From Neurospora crassa OR74A (taxonomy: Eukaryota; Ascomycota; Sordariomycetes; Sordariales; Sordariaceae), in assembly GCF_000182925.2 (NCBI RefSeq), contig NC_026505.1, positions 5,022,001 through 5,086,000 of the forward strand: 64,000 nt of DNA, given 5' to 3'. The position numbers were made by a program, and so were the translations under genes. Below, piece by piece: positions 36,901 through 48,288 of the stretch; the stretch's first letter is position 1; each line of letters starts with the position of its first letter. The notes below the pieces were generated by a model. That model was not told the DNA's origin and made no database searches. It was given only the letters and a program-made list of their open reading frames with translations.

Positions 36901-37199
36901 CCACTGGTGGGTCCATGTTGAAAATTGGAACGTAGTGGTGAGTTGAGAGGCGAAGGGAAACCTGACGGTGTAGAAGAAGGAATTCTCAAAGGAGGTAAAG
37001 GTCGTAGTGAAGAGACGTCTGATGGCGTAGCAGAAGGATTCCGAGAAGGAGGTAGAGGTCGTGGTAGAGGGTGGTCTGATGGTGTAGCAGAAGGATTCCT
37101 CGAAGGAGGTAGGGGTCGAAGTAGAGGGTAGTCTGATGGCGTACCCGAAGGATTCCTTGAAGGAGGCAGAGGCCGTAGAGGGAAGTGCGAGCCTGCCAT
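33921..37199 (-). CDS. Multi-pass family 2 glycosyltransferase
   Basis: Exons 37199-36756, 36695-35648, 35571-35180, 35108-34892 and 34819-33921 give 999 residues. All four introns (60, 76, 71 and 72 bp) have GT-AG ends and close in frame. The GT2 catalytic motifs are present: DDG at 506-508, DSD at 623-625 (the metal-binding D-x-D), ED at 724-725 and RW at 763-764, the equivalent of Q-x-x-RW. Two membrane spans precede the catalytic part and several follow. This is the chitin/cellulose/hyaluronan synthase-like class and resembles the fungal GT2 described in Zymoseptoria and Fusarium as needed for hyphal growth on solid surfaces; the product sugar is not known to me. The N-terminus has four 20-residue repeats (PLPPSRNPSATPSD). 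I start at the ATG at 37199 because the longer frame begins with GTG. Introns 1 and 4 contain no stop. Confidence 0.88.
36942..37181 (-). repeat. Four 60 bp tandem repeats in the glycosyltransferase gene
   Basis: Each unit codes for about 20 residues of the pattern PLxRPLPPSRNPSxTPSDx. The first three are close copies and the fourth is diverged. They lie in the predicted cytoplasmic, disordered N-terminus, rich in Pro, Ser and Arg with possible SRNPS and TPSD phosphosites. Confidence 0.85.
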
Positions 37200-40100
37200 T
37201 ATGATAGCAGATCCTTGCCGAATCAGTGACGAGTGTCGATGATGATAGCTTCCTCGCACTTGCCCAAAAGTAGGTGAGGTGTGAGTTGTAAGAGATTACT
37301 ATAATCCTCCGTCAGCTAATATAGAGAATGAAAGTGAAGTGTCTGAGGACAGCAGCGCGAAGTGAGGATATATTGATGAGAGAGGGGCGATGTGGAAGCA
37401 AACGAAAGAAGAAAAGAGCAGTGGGTGGTTTCGCTCATGACGGTATCGGCATCGCCTTCTGTCAACGCACCGGCTGGTCTGGCTCAATAGCCGTGATGCC
37501 GGGCTGGCTGACTTTTTCCATGGTTGGGGGGGTTTGCTAGGGGGCGATTTCCTATGATCTGGTATCAATGTCGCTTTACGATATCGCTTCCCTCTGCAAT
37601 GTGAGACCGGGATTTGTTTTCTCGGCGTAGCAAAGCGAATATGGTAGCGATAGAGCAGTTCGGGCAGAGTTCCGTAGCAGCTCATAGGTAACTCTTCGGT
37701 AGCTGCCGGTCGAATCTCCATAGAAGCCGACCCAGTCCATCTCAGCCAATGAACCAGGGAGATCACAGCTTTGGTGATGTATTTTCTGCACATGTTATGT
37801 GCGAGACTAGAGCCCAGATCCCAGCTATCAGGGTTCAGAGCATCGCCGATCGTTCAAATTCTCACTTTGCGGAACCGCTGTCAAATCGAATGTGGCAAAA
37901 GCTCCTTGCTTGCAGCTTCTTTTCCATCCAAGGGATCGGACATGAGGTGCTGACAGGAAGGTTGTGCAAGTGCTCGTTTTTCTGTTGCTTTATCTCAAGC
38001 CATCCGCAATCCCCCACATGCTGCGAGGTTGGCATAGGCACGAAGCCGTCAACATGGTTGTCTCTTTGCTTCGGTAGCGCCTTACATTTGTGACATGAGG
38101 ATAAGGACATGGCCGTGTTGTTCGTTCCATTATTGCCAATATGTTGTAGGACTTGGGCTGGAAGCCGGCCTCGCGTGGTTCAAGCGACGATAACAGGAGC
38201 AAAAGAACGGGCTAGACAACAACTTGACAAGGGACCACGCATGGAAAACAAACGCCTCTTTTGTTCAAGCGTTTGTTCTTCTCAGCTACCGACGAATCCC
38301 GTATGCTATACCTGTTGTAGAAAGTTTGCTCAAGGGAGTTGAGTATTTGCACAATTTCTGCCTCGAGTTGGTGGTGCTATTGGCCGAGATTGTGGCCGCG
38401 GTCCCGTCGTGATGATTGTAAATGATCAGGGGTAAAGAACGTGCTGAAGAGTGTTTGAAGCCGCCTCACAAGAGCGAGTTACCGAACTTGAATTCGCAAA
38501 GTATCTACCCGGCGTGGCCTGGGCAGTGAGTGCCCGCTGAGTAATCTTGTACCACTCAACAGATGAGTGACTCTGGGAGAGGAGGGAGGACAAGGGAGCA
38601 TCCGGAACAGCGGGAGTATGGTGACATCCGCGCAGTCGGTACTGCTGTCAGAGTAGGTACTTTTGTGTTCTCATGGGGAATGTACCCCAGGGTCTTCCTG
38701 TCATCCTGAACGTCCCGTCACCTCTTTTCATTCGCAAACCGACGAATAATAGTGGAGAGCCACGAGATGGCGAAATTCGGTCCCTGCAGGTCCCAGGTCT
38801 GCCCTCACAGCGGATCTCCATCTGGGATGACCTAGTGAACACGTGTAGATGTAGTCCGCTTATCGAGCGCTGTTCTTGATGATGTAACTTTGTTCTTCAA
38901 GGTTTTTACATGGTTCTCAGGTACTGTAGTCGAGAGACCCTGTGAACTGCCTCGGCATCCAGACCCTCGACCCCTCCCCTCCCTTAAAAAACAAGGGGGA
39001 GTGATACCTAACCGACCCGAGCGACTGGAAGCGGGAGATCCAGCTTCGAATATGCGGTTGAGGAGGTGCCGAAGGTACTGAAGAACAAATACTATTCTTC
39101 TGGGACTAGCCATTTTCAGAAGCGTGAAGCTGCATGGTCGTGTTGCTCACAAACACCAGTGTTTGCATGTTTTTGCTTCCGGAATCCGGCAAAGGCTTTC
39201 AGTGAGAGAATGCTGATATCCTGAACAGCCGCAAGAGCAGCAAGAGCCGCTCGTATTGCAATTTCAACTTCAGGCACGCCTCTTCTCGTTCCTGCGTCAG
39301 GCCGTGTCGTCTTCGAAGCGCTGGAGTGTGTGGGTGACGGTTACGCAGTAAGTATAGTTGTGTTGTGGGTGCGGTTCGTGGCGATACACGTGTGTGGATG
39401 GGGTCACTGTTCCCACAGTAGTGTAAGTACCGAGACATTCTCAAAGTGGGTCTTCTGGGACAAAGTACCGGTACGTCTCCCCAGATGTCGCTCTGGGACA
39501 AAACATGGCAGACTTAGCGAGCAAGTAGTGCAGCTACAGCGGGTCGCAGTGCATCTCACACTAACACGATCTGGTCAGAACCTAAAGCCACATAAGGTTT
39601 CGCTTGGGATTCCCTGCTTCCCTTGTTAGCTGAAGATGGATGCACTGACGTTGAACGAAGCAACCCTCCTGGCCAGACTCCGGTGACAGACAGGGGTTCT
39701 ATCGTTACCCGATCAATTGTGCTATCACTCGCTGTTATCGATTCTTTTCTTTTTCTATATCGTCTGATGTCGTGAATGCCTTACAGTGTGTGGAAATTGC
39801 GAATTCAGCCTGCGAACAATCATTGTTAGTCTGGACCTTTGGCGTTTGTTTGCATCTCCAGATGCTCTCCCCTTTGTCACTCTCAGAAGTTTGGTGCCAT
39901 GACGGGCGATGACGATGGTACCATTGAAGTGTCGAATTTGCCGCCGAGGATCATCACTGAATATGAGAAGAATGTTCACGTGGATGTGAACCCTCATCTC
40001 ACTCACCCGAGATCTTCGACCCTGGATGACGTGTTACACAAGAGTGACTGGTTGTGAGGGCGGCTGGCTGACAACTTCTTCCAGAGGGTCGAGCCGCAAG

Positions 40101-41277
40101 GAACGCGCTGAACCGCGTGGCGTCCATCCAGAACGTAAGCTGAGAGGAGGAAACGCAGTGACAAAATAGGGGGAGCATCCGATCCGCAGCACCCATTTGA
40201 GAGGGGGCGGATTCCTCATTTGCTGCAAATATCCTATGTGCTCGTGGCAATTCGCTCGGTGTGGGTGTGATGAAAGGTTGACGCCGTGTGCGTTTTGGTC
40301 TATGAGCGTGAGTGTCGGTCTGAAGACATTCCGATTGCTAATAGCAGCGCTTACTGTCGACGTTGACTGCTCGAGGCATTTGCGGTTGATAAGATTCAAA
40401 ATGCTAACCAGCAACGGTGGTAAAATGCTGCTCTCGCTGCGATCCATGTGGTTGATCGAAAAGGGGGTTGTTTTGATCAGGTACAACGTAGAGAATAGGA
40501 AAGAATGATAAGAAAGGAAGAGGGATACTCGAATTGACCGAGTTCATTGGTGTTTATATCGGCCCCATCACATCGCCGTGGTCCCGAGTGTCAAAAAAAG
40601 ACAACAATCGTCCAGTCCGTCGAGCAAGCCATCTCAATGCCCAGTTTCTTTGGACAAAATCGGCAGGCACGGGCAGATGAGACAAGGGACTGCTTCTTAC
40701 CTGCTTTGCAAAGGGAAACTTTGGCAGTTGGTTGGTGTTGAGCTGGGTCGCGCTCCTGCCTAGGTAAATTGTTTGTTGCCAGGCGCCTTCACTCAACTGA
40801 GGTTGGGATGAATTCTCAGCAAAAGGACAAAAAGGGCAAAAAAGTCGGGTTAAGCATACAAGTTGCAGACCGTCATGGGATCGAAACCACACTCTCTCTG
40901 ATAGCCGGCGATGGACTGACCGCTATACCAACTACCTCCTGAGGTGGACGTTACTGCTAGACCCCTCCCAGCCCCGACGGTAAATGGTGCTCCAAAGGTA
41001 ATCTATATAAGGCCTACATAGAATGTTTAGCGACTGGCAAACCACCTGCGCATGTATGTATGCTTGACGCGAGATTTGTAATACATTGATGCGTACAAAA
41101 TGTGCAGAACTCGCAGAGACTAGACTACAAAATCCACATACTCTAACCATACATTTAACCTTGATCCTGTTTCCACCCCATCACACGCATCGCACATTAA
41201 TCCAGTTATTAGAGTTGTACAAACAGTCTAGGGTGTAATAGAAAAAAGAGAGAAAAAAAAACGTTCATGTCCTCTCC
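37200..41277. other. Intergenic region, about 4.1 kb
   Basis: The gap between the glycosyltransferase start and the 3' end of the GH16 gene. Its left part is the glycosyltransferase promoter. A tRNA-like remnant lies at about 40862-40945. No open frame has a convincing ATG start plus protein character. Confidence 0.5.
40862..40945 (-). pseudogene. tRNA-like remnant
   Basis: The minus strand reads TTGGTATAGCGGTCAGT, which is very like the D-arm and A box of a tRNA-Asp. After about 33 bases comes GGTTTCGATCC, a B box with one extra T. The T stem does not pair properly and I cannot form a 7 bp acceptor stem, so this is not a working tRNA. It may be a decayed gene or a chance match. Confidence 0.3.
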
Positions 41278-42859
41278 CTAGCAAGCACCCTGCCTCCACA
41301 TCTTGACCGACTTCACCGTCATACCACGCTGATCACCCTCTCCCCAAGTCGGCAGCCACTGGTCGGCAGCCGACCAGAACGTCCACTGAGCGTTGGTCGC
41401 CGAGTCAAGCCAAGGTTTGTCTCCTTTGTTGTCGCTGTTCCATCGTCCATCTTGTTAGCAACTTTTCCTTCTTCACGTTTACCCATTGACTTGAAAGAAA
41501 AGGGGCCAACTTACGGAAACCACCCTATCCTACTCCCCACCGCCACATTCAAAATCAGGTAAAACGGCTGATCAAAAGGCGCGTTTCCCGTCGTGGAATC
41601 ACTTCCCGCCCACGGATTTTCAAGAAGGGTATCGTTCTCCCTCATCTCCGCAAACTCACCCATTTTCCAGAGGTCGTCCTTAGCTTTGAACCCGACATGC
41701 ATGATCTGCGTAAGCCGGTTGTCCATGTAAAAGTACATGTACTTCGCGTCCCACTCAAGGCCGAACGTGTGGAAGCTCTCGGAGAAATCGCTGCGCCTGA
41801 GACGCTTGGCCGATGTGGTCCGCCAGTAGGCATCTGTCGCGCCTGAAGGACCCCAGTGGAGGGAGCCGTAGTATAGGTTTCGTCCGCCGGGTGCATAGTC
41901 GTGCCCATTGCCGCGGGATTCCATGATGTCGATCTCGCCGGAGCGGGGCCACACGCCGTAAGTGGAGTCTTGGGGCATCATCCCTTGAATTTGCTGTTAG
42001 TACGATACGGGAAATGATAGGGGAAAAGTTAGGCTTACAGATGGCAGGCCACAACCAGTCTCCCTTGGGAAGCTTGGCGACAACTTCGACACGACCGTAC
42101 CGGAGTGTCTTGGTGTCCTTGGTGATTAGGCGAGCGGACCGGACGGGTGGGATCATGGCACCCGTCTTTGGGTCGGAATGAGCGACGCAAGAGGCATTGG
42201 TTGTGCCCGTGCAAGACTTGTCTTTCCTCAAATCGAGCGTGTAGTTGGCATAGAGCTGGTCGGCAGTGATGTCCGTTGTCTCAGTCGTGAGAGTCGGGAC
42301 AATATGAAGTCCTTCCCCGTCGACGTACGAGTTCTTGGAATCGGTGGTGGTCCAGTCAAAGGACCCTGTTCCGAAGCCATCGAGCTGATAAGGAGCAAGT
42401 GAGAATAGTGACTTTGCAAAGTAAAATAATATATTGACATACCGTCACCTGGTGCGACCAGACACTCGTATCCAGCGTCTTGAAGTCATCCTCGAACACC
42501 AGACATATCGGCCCAGTCTGGTACTGCTTGACGCCTGTATAGCAAAGAACAGCGGCACCCGCAAACCCGGCCAGACACCAGGCGGTAACGATCCAATTGT
42601 TCCACCTGGTCTTCTTCATGGCCGGGTCGGCGAGCCATGGCTTCTCGTACTCGCCTCGGAGCCGGTAACTCTTGAACTTTCTCTTGGCCGCCCTCGGTAG
42701 TGTTGCTGCCGACTGCCTCGAGGAAGTATAAATCGAGCCTGGCCGACTTGAATCCCACCCGGCGGCAGCACTGTTGACATCTAGTCCTCCTTCGCCGGTG
42801 CTGTGTGTCTCCCGGCTGCCGTACGAGGATATTATTTTTGTGGTGAGGTCGTTGGACAT
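41278..42859 (-). CDS. Membrane-anchored GH16 family glucanase/transglycosylase-like protein
   Basis: Exons 42859-42443, 42384-42039, 41983-41515 and 41434-41278 give 462 residues. Introns are 58, 55 and 80 bp with GTATGT, GTAAGC and GTAAGT donors. Residues 1-85 are polar and cytoplasmic; one membrane span lies at about 88-110, giving a type II protein with the enzyme domain outside or in the Golgi lumen. The GH16 active site ExDxxE is intact: E271, D273 and E276 in SGEIDIMES. The lengthy GH16 signature continues with LYYGSLHWG, FHTFGLEWD and GWFPDNKGDKPWLD, and the end is VKSVKMWRQGAC. GH16 enzymes cut or rebuild beta-1,3(4)-glucans, so a role in wall glucan is likely; the substrate is not proven. 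The last intron uses the second AG after its branch site, because the first would break the frame. Confidence 0.9.
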
Positions 42860-45800
42860 CTTGAAAGTGGTTTCGACGGCCCTCAAATGAACAAGAGTGT
42901 AAAGTAAAGAGTCAAAAGAACACTGTTATGTATATCATAGGATGGAGTCTCAAGTCCGAGGGAGAAAGGGATGGGGACAACGATCAAGTCTTACTTGTAA
43001 CCGTTGAAGGGGCGAATTTTCTTCTAGATATTCCGCGGAGAATGCTGTAAAGATGATGATAACGCGGGATGTGTTGACTGTTGTTGCTTCTCTTCTCTAT
43101 GATAGAACAGCCCTAGTGATAACAATGATAACGGCTGATGGGATAGAGGTAGCTCTAGGCACAACATCGCCTTCTCATGGAAAATCAGAAAAGTTCACCC
43201 GAAGCAAAGGCGTTGGTTTGACAAGCTGAGTAAAGCCCCAGTGCCCCAGTGCCCCAGTGCCCCAGTGTTCTGGGTCTCTTTCCGAACAAAATGCACCGCG
43301 TTATTGTCTAGGGTCGGGTTCGAGCCAAGCAATGTCTGTTCCGAAATCTCAGCCAGGCCGCCCACCCTGGAAGAGTGATTGTCGGCCCAGCCGGCCTGGA
43401 CAAAATTCGCCCGTGGTTGATGCTCGATCCATCGAGTCGGGAAATGCCATGAGCTGCCAAGGTCGCGTGGCCTTCGTAGGTGACAGCGACACAGTAGGCC
43501 GATCATGATGGTTGCCGTCTTTCTATTGGTTCAAGTGATCGACCACACAGCCGGGGGATGCGCTACGTTACGGGATACTATCACTTACACTAATTACTAG
43601 CAAGCAATACCGCAGTTGGCAACTTTGCTCCGTCCATTTTCTGCTGTCTTCCGTACGGCAGGTAATCCACGGTGTGTGAATGGTCCAGACGGAATAAGCA
43701 TATGTAGACGATGCCAAGATAATTGAGTCGTTGCATCAGTTGTGAACAAACAAAACGCTGGGACGTAAGTACCTAACGGGCGCTCCGGCTGTGGGTGGAT
43801 CTTGTGGCGTCAATGAAAAAAGCTGAAGCATTACTTGGCGTACTAACTACATGTCAAGGTACATTGTCAAACACGACTGGACACAAGGTCGATCCGTAGT
43901 ACCGATACACTGAACACTCAACTCTCTGCAAGCCACAGTTGGGGAGGAAGGTGGGGAATGGCCTTATTTTCTTTTGTCTTCCAATCATGCGCCTGCAAAT
44001 GAAGTAGTTTGATCGTTTTTCTGTTAATCTTGGGTAGCAGCGATCGATTGAGTTTATGCAGGTACATTGGAAGCTACTTCACCTCTTGTTAGTCACCACC
44101 TTCCCTTCTTTCGATCACTCACCCATTTGACAACAGATCGTGCTTTCTACGTCTACTTGACATTGGCGCTTTTCATTTGTAGAAGAGCCCGAGGAATTGA
44201 CAAATGGAAGGCGGTCGGTCAAGGATACCTTCATTTACCACTTCCACCGTAACAATGAATGGTTGGCTCTTTCCACTCCCCAGTGACCGTTCTTCTCACA
44301 ACGACCAACAGTAATAAACTGACACTATCGTTTTGTGAAGTCGTCCATTCACATCTCATTCACACAGTACACCAGCAAATATTGAGTTGTCCCCTCAGTT
44401 CATTCACATTGCCGTGGCTTGACATCGACATCCGGATCTTCAACTGGGATTGGATCCCATACGAGCCTCTTTTCTCTATCCGCCTAGCAGGGCCACAATG
44501 GCAATGCCGCCATGGCTAATATTTTCTAGTAACAAGATCACGGTGCGAAACCAAAATGCCACAGCCTTTAGGGAAGTACGTCTCTGCCTTTTCTGCGTAA
44601 TTTTGGACTCTAGGCTCTCTCAAGATTCAAGAAACCTATTACCTAGCCGCATAACATTGTGTTGGAGTGGGAAAGAAACTTTGGAAGGAAACATGTCTAT
44701 CTCCATCTCTCTGTAGCTCTCTCGCCTCTGTTACATTTTCCATAAACCTGGACCCAAATTGGACTCCGGGGAAGCGGAAAATATCGGAGACCTGCATGAG
44801 TGGAACGTTTAACTGGAAGTTTCCGACCCAAAATAGCAGTGGGCGAGGGCTTGACGGCTAAACAGCTATCTACCTACTTAGCTCACTGCGCGAGAAAGAA
44901 CACTTCTGTTTCCGTTGGGAGTCCTCCCTCTAGCCATCTTGTCTGGAATATCACCCATCACCCATGACAGATAAACATGAACATGGACATATGACATGAT
45001 AGATGGCAGTTGAGGCTGGCTGACGGACACATCGTCTTCTTGACAACTCATGGAAAACCGCACCATTTCCATCCTCGTTTCCACGATCATGCTTGTCCAA
45101 GGCGGTAAGGGAGAAGAGTGTCCGGTGTCCAGAACACATAGAATCAACGCTAAGCCTCACGACATCTGACAGCTCAAGCCCACCACGTCCATGGCTGGTT
45201 ACCCCGACATCTACAGTCAGCTACTGTGTGAACTGTGAATTACATTGAGCTGCAAAGGGCTGCAAAAGTCCGCTTTTGGGCATCTTGTCCCAGGCTCAGA
45301 CTGCCTTTAGCTCGCTAGCTCGTATAGTGGGCGCCTCCTTCACGGACAGCTATCTCCTTTCAGTTGGGCACATCATGTTGTTGCTCATATTTTGTGGAAC
45401 TATACAGTTTAGTTGTGATGCTCCTGCTTTTCCAATGCATGCATCGTGAGGGGGTGGTATGTGGCTGGTCATTTCCACAAAGCCGGTCCAGCCCAACGAG
45501 CGCCAACGAGCGCGGAGCCCTATTCCGGACTAGACGACGGTCACCTTCTCAACCTTAGTCGGTTATTCTCTTTCCTTTCTTTCTTCTCCATTGGAAAACA
45601 CTGCCGAGCCGATAGTCGATGGATAGTAGTAAGCCACTTGCGGCTCCGAATTGGTCGGGTCGGTCGAGACCTCCGTATTCGCACCACCGGGCGGGCTCAC
45701 TTACACCACTCAGTCACTCAGTCTCACTCGACCGCGTCTGATGGCGTTTGGATGGCTTGCGGGCAACTCGTTCCAAATCCAGTCATCGTGATCGATCTTT

Positions 45801-46001
45801 GTGGACATCAAGTTCCCTCTTCGTCTCTATAGTCTTCTCAAACTATAAGATCTTCCATCTTTCCCAACCTTCCCCCTCGAAAGTTAAAAAGCAATCCACT
45901 CAAGCCTTCAAGCAGCCTCATCACAAACCATCAAGGCATCTATCCTTCTTGAGCACACATCTTTCCTCCTTCTCCGACAACTCACTTGGCTGTTTTTCAA
46001 A
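42860..46001. other. Divergent intergenic region, about 3.1 kb
   Basis: The region between the GH16 gene and the secreted protein gene, which point away from each other, so both promoters lie here. It contains an 8 bp tandem repeat at 43235-43266. I see no gene in it. Confidence 0.55.
43235..43266 (+). repeat. GCCCCAGT tandem repeat
   Basis: Four perfect 8 bp units, upstream of the GH16 start. Confidence 0.9.
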
Positions 46002-47222
46002 ATGGTTCGCAAGAACATCATCATTTCCTCCCTCTTCCTGGGCCTCGTCTCAGCCTCGCCGCTCCACCTGAAGCGCCAGGACCTGCCCATCGACAGCTAT
46101 GACGAGTCCGTGGCTGCCGGTGCTGACTCCACCGACACCCCCCCTGTTGGCGACGCCGTTCCTCAGAACGTCGAGACCTTTGACTCCAACACCGTGGCCG
46201 CGGAAGTTGTGGCCACCGTTGTCGACACTCCCCCTGCTGTGGCTCAGGCCTCCGACGACACTCCTCCCGAGGTCATAACCGTCAACCTCTTGAAGCGCAG
46301 CAACGCGAACGTCGCTCGCGCCGACGGCCCGGCCACCTCGTGTATTGTCCGCACCTTCAATGGTCCGCAGGTGTCTCCCGATACTCCTGAGGCCTTCACC
46401 AGCTACGCGGATTTCGCTACCGCTGCCACCGACGCTGTCAAGGCGGCCAACGTCCCTTCCGGCTACGCGGCCGTGCCTAACTTTGTCAACCTCAATGCGG
46501 TGGCCCAGGACAAGTCCTACATCACCTACACGAGCTCCAAGCTGACCTCGTACGACCCCAAGAAGTGCGCCGCCATCTGCGACGCCACTGCCGGCTGCAC
46601 CTCGTTCAACATTTACTACGAGCGCGTACCGCTCGAGATCAGCAAGGCCACCCAGGTGCCCAATGCCGCGCTCGGCTGCCCTGGCAATGCCGACGCCGCC
46701 TCGGCCACACTGATCAAGTGTGCCTTCTACGGCATGCCGCTCGTCGCCACCTCGGCCAAGTCGTTCTACCAGTACCAGGGCAAGGCCTTCAAGGTAGTCT
46801 ATGCCGGCTCCACGGCCTTCACCAAGTCCAGCGGCCCCACGGTCGACGGCTTGCAGGGCCCCGTCACCTTTGGCGACGCCGCCATCAACGCGCCCGCGCC
46901 CGTCATCGACCACGGCTACCTCCGCACGCAGACCTTTGGCACCAACGTCCCCTTTGCCCCGGAACTCTGCGCCGCCAGCTGCAAGGCCCAGACCGAGTAC
47001 AACGCGAAGCACGGCACCAACAAGGGCCAGGCCTGCATCTTCTTCAACGCCTTTGTCATTTACAAGAACGGCAAGGACGGCGTCTTCACTTGCAACTACT
47101 ATGGTACCCCCTATGGTGTCAGCTACGCCAAGAACAGGGGCCAGTGGGACGACTCTGGCAACCATTGGACTATCTCCAACAGCTTTGGCTACTACGTTCC
47201 TGGCAACTATGTTGCCAAGTAA
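46002..47222 (+). CDS. Secreted apple/PAN-like protein
   Basis: A single exon of 406 codons; the start context is TCAAAATGG. A signal peptide (MVRKNIIISSLFLGLVSA) is followed within seven residues by LKR, a Kex2-type site, so a propeptide is likely. A Thr/Ala/Val/Pro-rich stretch with paired DTPP motifs follows, with a second KR at about 96. The mature part has two cysteine-containing modules: KKCAAICDATAGCTSFNIYYER and, near the end, ELCAASCKAQTEYN with CIFFNAF and FTCNYYG. Both look like apple/PAN folds, which bind protein or carbohydrate. There is no transmembrane span or clear GPI signal. I do not know a named family member; such proteins are common in the secretomes of filamentous fungi. 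Codon use is strongly C-biased, suggesting high expression. Confidence 0.85.
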   Translation: MVRKNIIISSLFLGLVSASPLHLKRQDLPIDSYDESVAAGADSTDTPPVGDAVPQNVETFDSNTVAAEVVATVVDTPPAVAQASDDTPPEVITVNLLKRSNANVARADGPATSCIVRTFNGPQVSPDTPEAFTSYADFATAATDAVKAANVPSGYAAVPNFVNLNAVAQDKSYITYTSSKLTSYDPKKCAAICDATAGCTSFNIYYERVPLEISKATQVPNAALGCPGNADAASATLIKCAFYGMPLVATSAKSFYQYQGKAFKVVYAGSTAFTKSSGPTVDGLQGPVTFGDAAINAPAPVIDHGYLRTQTFGTNVPFAPELCAASCKAQTEYNAKHGTNKGQACIFFNAFVIYKNGKDGVFTCNYYGTPYGVSYAKNRGQWDDSGNHWTISNSFGYYVPGNYVAK

Positions 47223-47796
47223 GGAAAGGGGGTGGGTGCGTGGTCATCCAAGGCCATGACTATGACCACTTGCTTTTCATGCTTTGAAGGGATGAGGGGA
47301 TGAAGAAAACGGTTGAGAAAAAAAAATTGAATGGGTAATACTTGCTTGGATTCTTTAGCTCTCCCCGTCTTTTATAACCATTTGTGCTTGGCTGTACGAA
47401 CAGTAAACACTTTTGTGGTTTGCTTTTTGTGCTTTAGTGCTTTAATAGTTAGTTCTAATACATAACAGTTGTTTGGGTACCTACATAAATTGTTGTGTCG
47501 TCAAGGTTAACTTTGCTTGTAATGCCACTGTTGTTGTCATTGATCGCCGCGCTTGAATGCCTATTTGGGAGTTATGTGAGTAGACTGATGACGGTGTTTT
47601 AGGACGAATCGAATGGTTTTGCCTTGGAGGTGTTGTTCCTGAGTGTCAAAAGATAGCACGACACTAAGGAGCTGGCTTCGAAGTCGCTTGACTCTGGAGA
47701 ATGGTCGCCATGATTCGTTTCCTTCCAAAGTCAATTTCTCTTCATGCCTGTCACACTTTTCATCCCGAAATTCTCAGTTGCGTCCAGGATATTTGG

Positions 47797-48288
47797 AAAG
47801 AGCTTGACTTGCCGCACCGTCCCCAATGTCCTCATGCACCCTTTTTGACTTCACGCACCCTATTTCAGCTGTCATAATTACAAGCCGTTTTTACGTATAG
47901 ATTCCCGTATTTCCAATACTCTAGAGATTCAAAATGCACCAAGTTATAAAGATATAGGAGTTATTGAATATAGCTAACTATAAAGTATAAGCACTTTACT
48001 GTTTATTATTGAATTAAGTACAATCAATTGAATAGGTATAAATGTAGTTATATAGCGATGCAGCTGCATAGAAATATAGCCTTGACTGTATAGTGATAGT
48101 AAAATCGTAAAGTTTCATTGACATACGATTGAATATTACATGACATTCTAAAAGTGGGTTTTACTATACAAAACGCGGGACTTTATATGTCAGCTGTCAT
48201 CGTTTGGCATATGGGGAAAGAGGGGTGCGTGAAGTCAAAATAGGGTGCGAGAGGACATTGGGGGACGGTGCGGCAAGTTGAGCTCTTT
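47797..48288. mobile_element. MITE-like element with 64-66 bp terminal inverted repeats
   Basis: The left arm (47797-47860) and the right arm (48288-48223, reverse complement) both begin AAAGAGCT, share ACTTGCCGCACCGTCC and CCAATGTCCTC, and end GACTTCACGCACCC. They are about 88% identical, with two small indels. The core of about 360 bp is AT-rich (runs of TATA, TAAA and ATTGAAT), unlike the rest of the window, and has no open frame of note. Arm differences include C/T and G/A exchanges, as expected after repeat-induced point mutation. TTTGG occurs at both outer edges (47792 and 48286) and may be a target duplication, although the boundary is ambiguous. It is a non-autonomous DNA element of unknown superfamily. 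Confidence 0.75.

Noticed and set aside
43290-43330. B-box-like GGGTTCGAGCC
   Set aside because: No A box or cloverleaf could be built from the preceding 70 bases.
46050-47165. 371-codon minus-strand frame over the secreted protein gene
   Set aside because: It is the complement of a strongly C-biased coding exon, Gly/Val/Asp-rich, with no promoter-side start.
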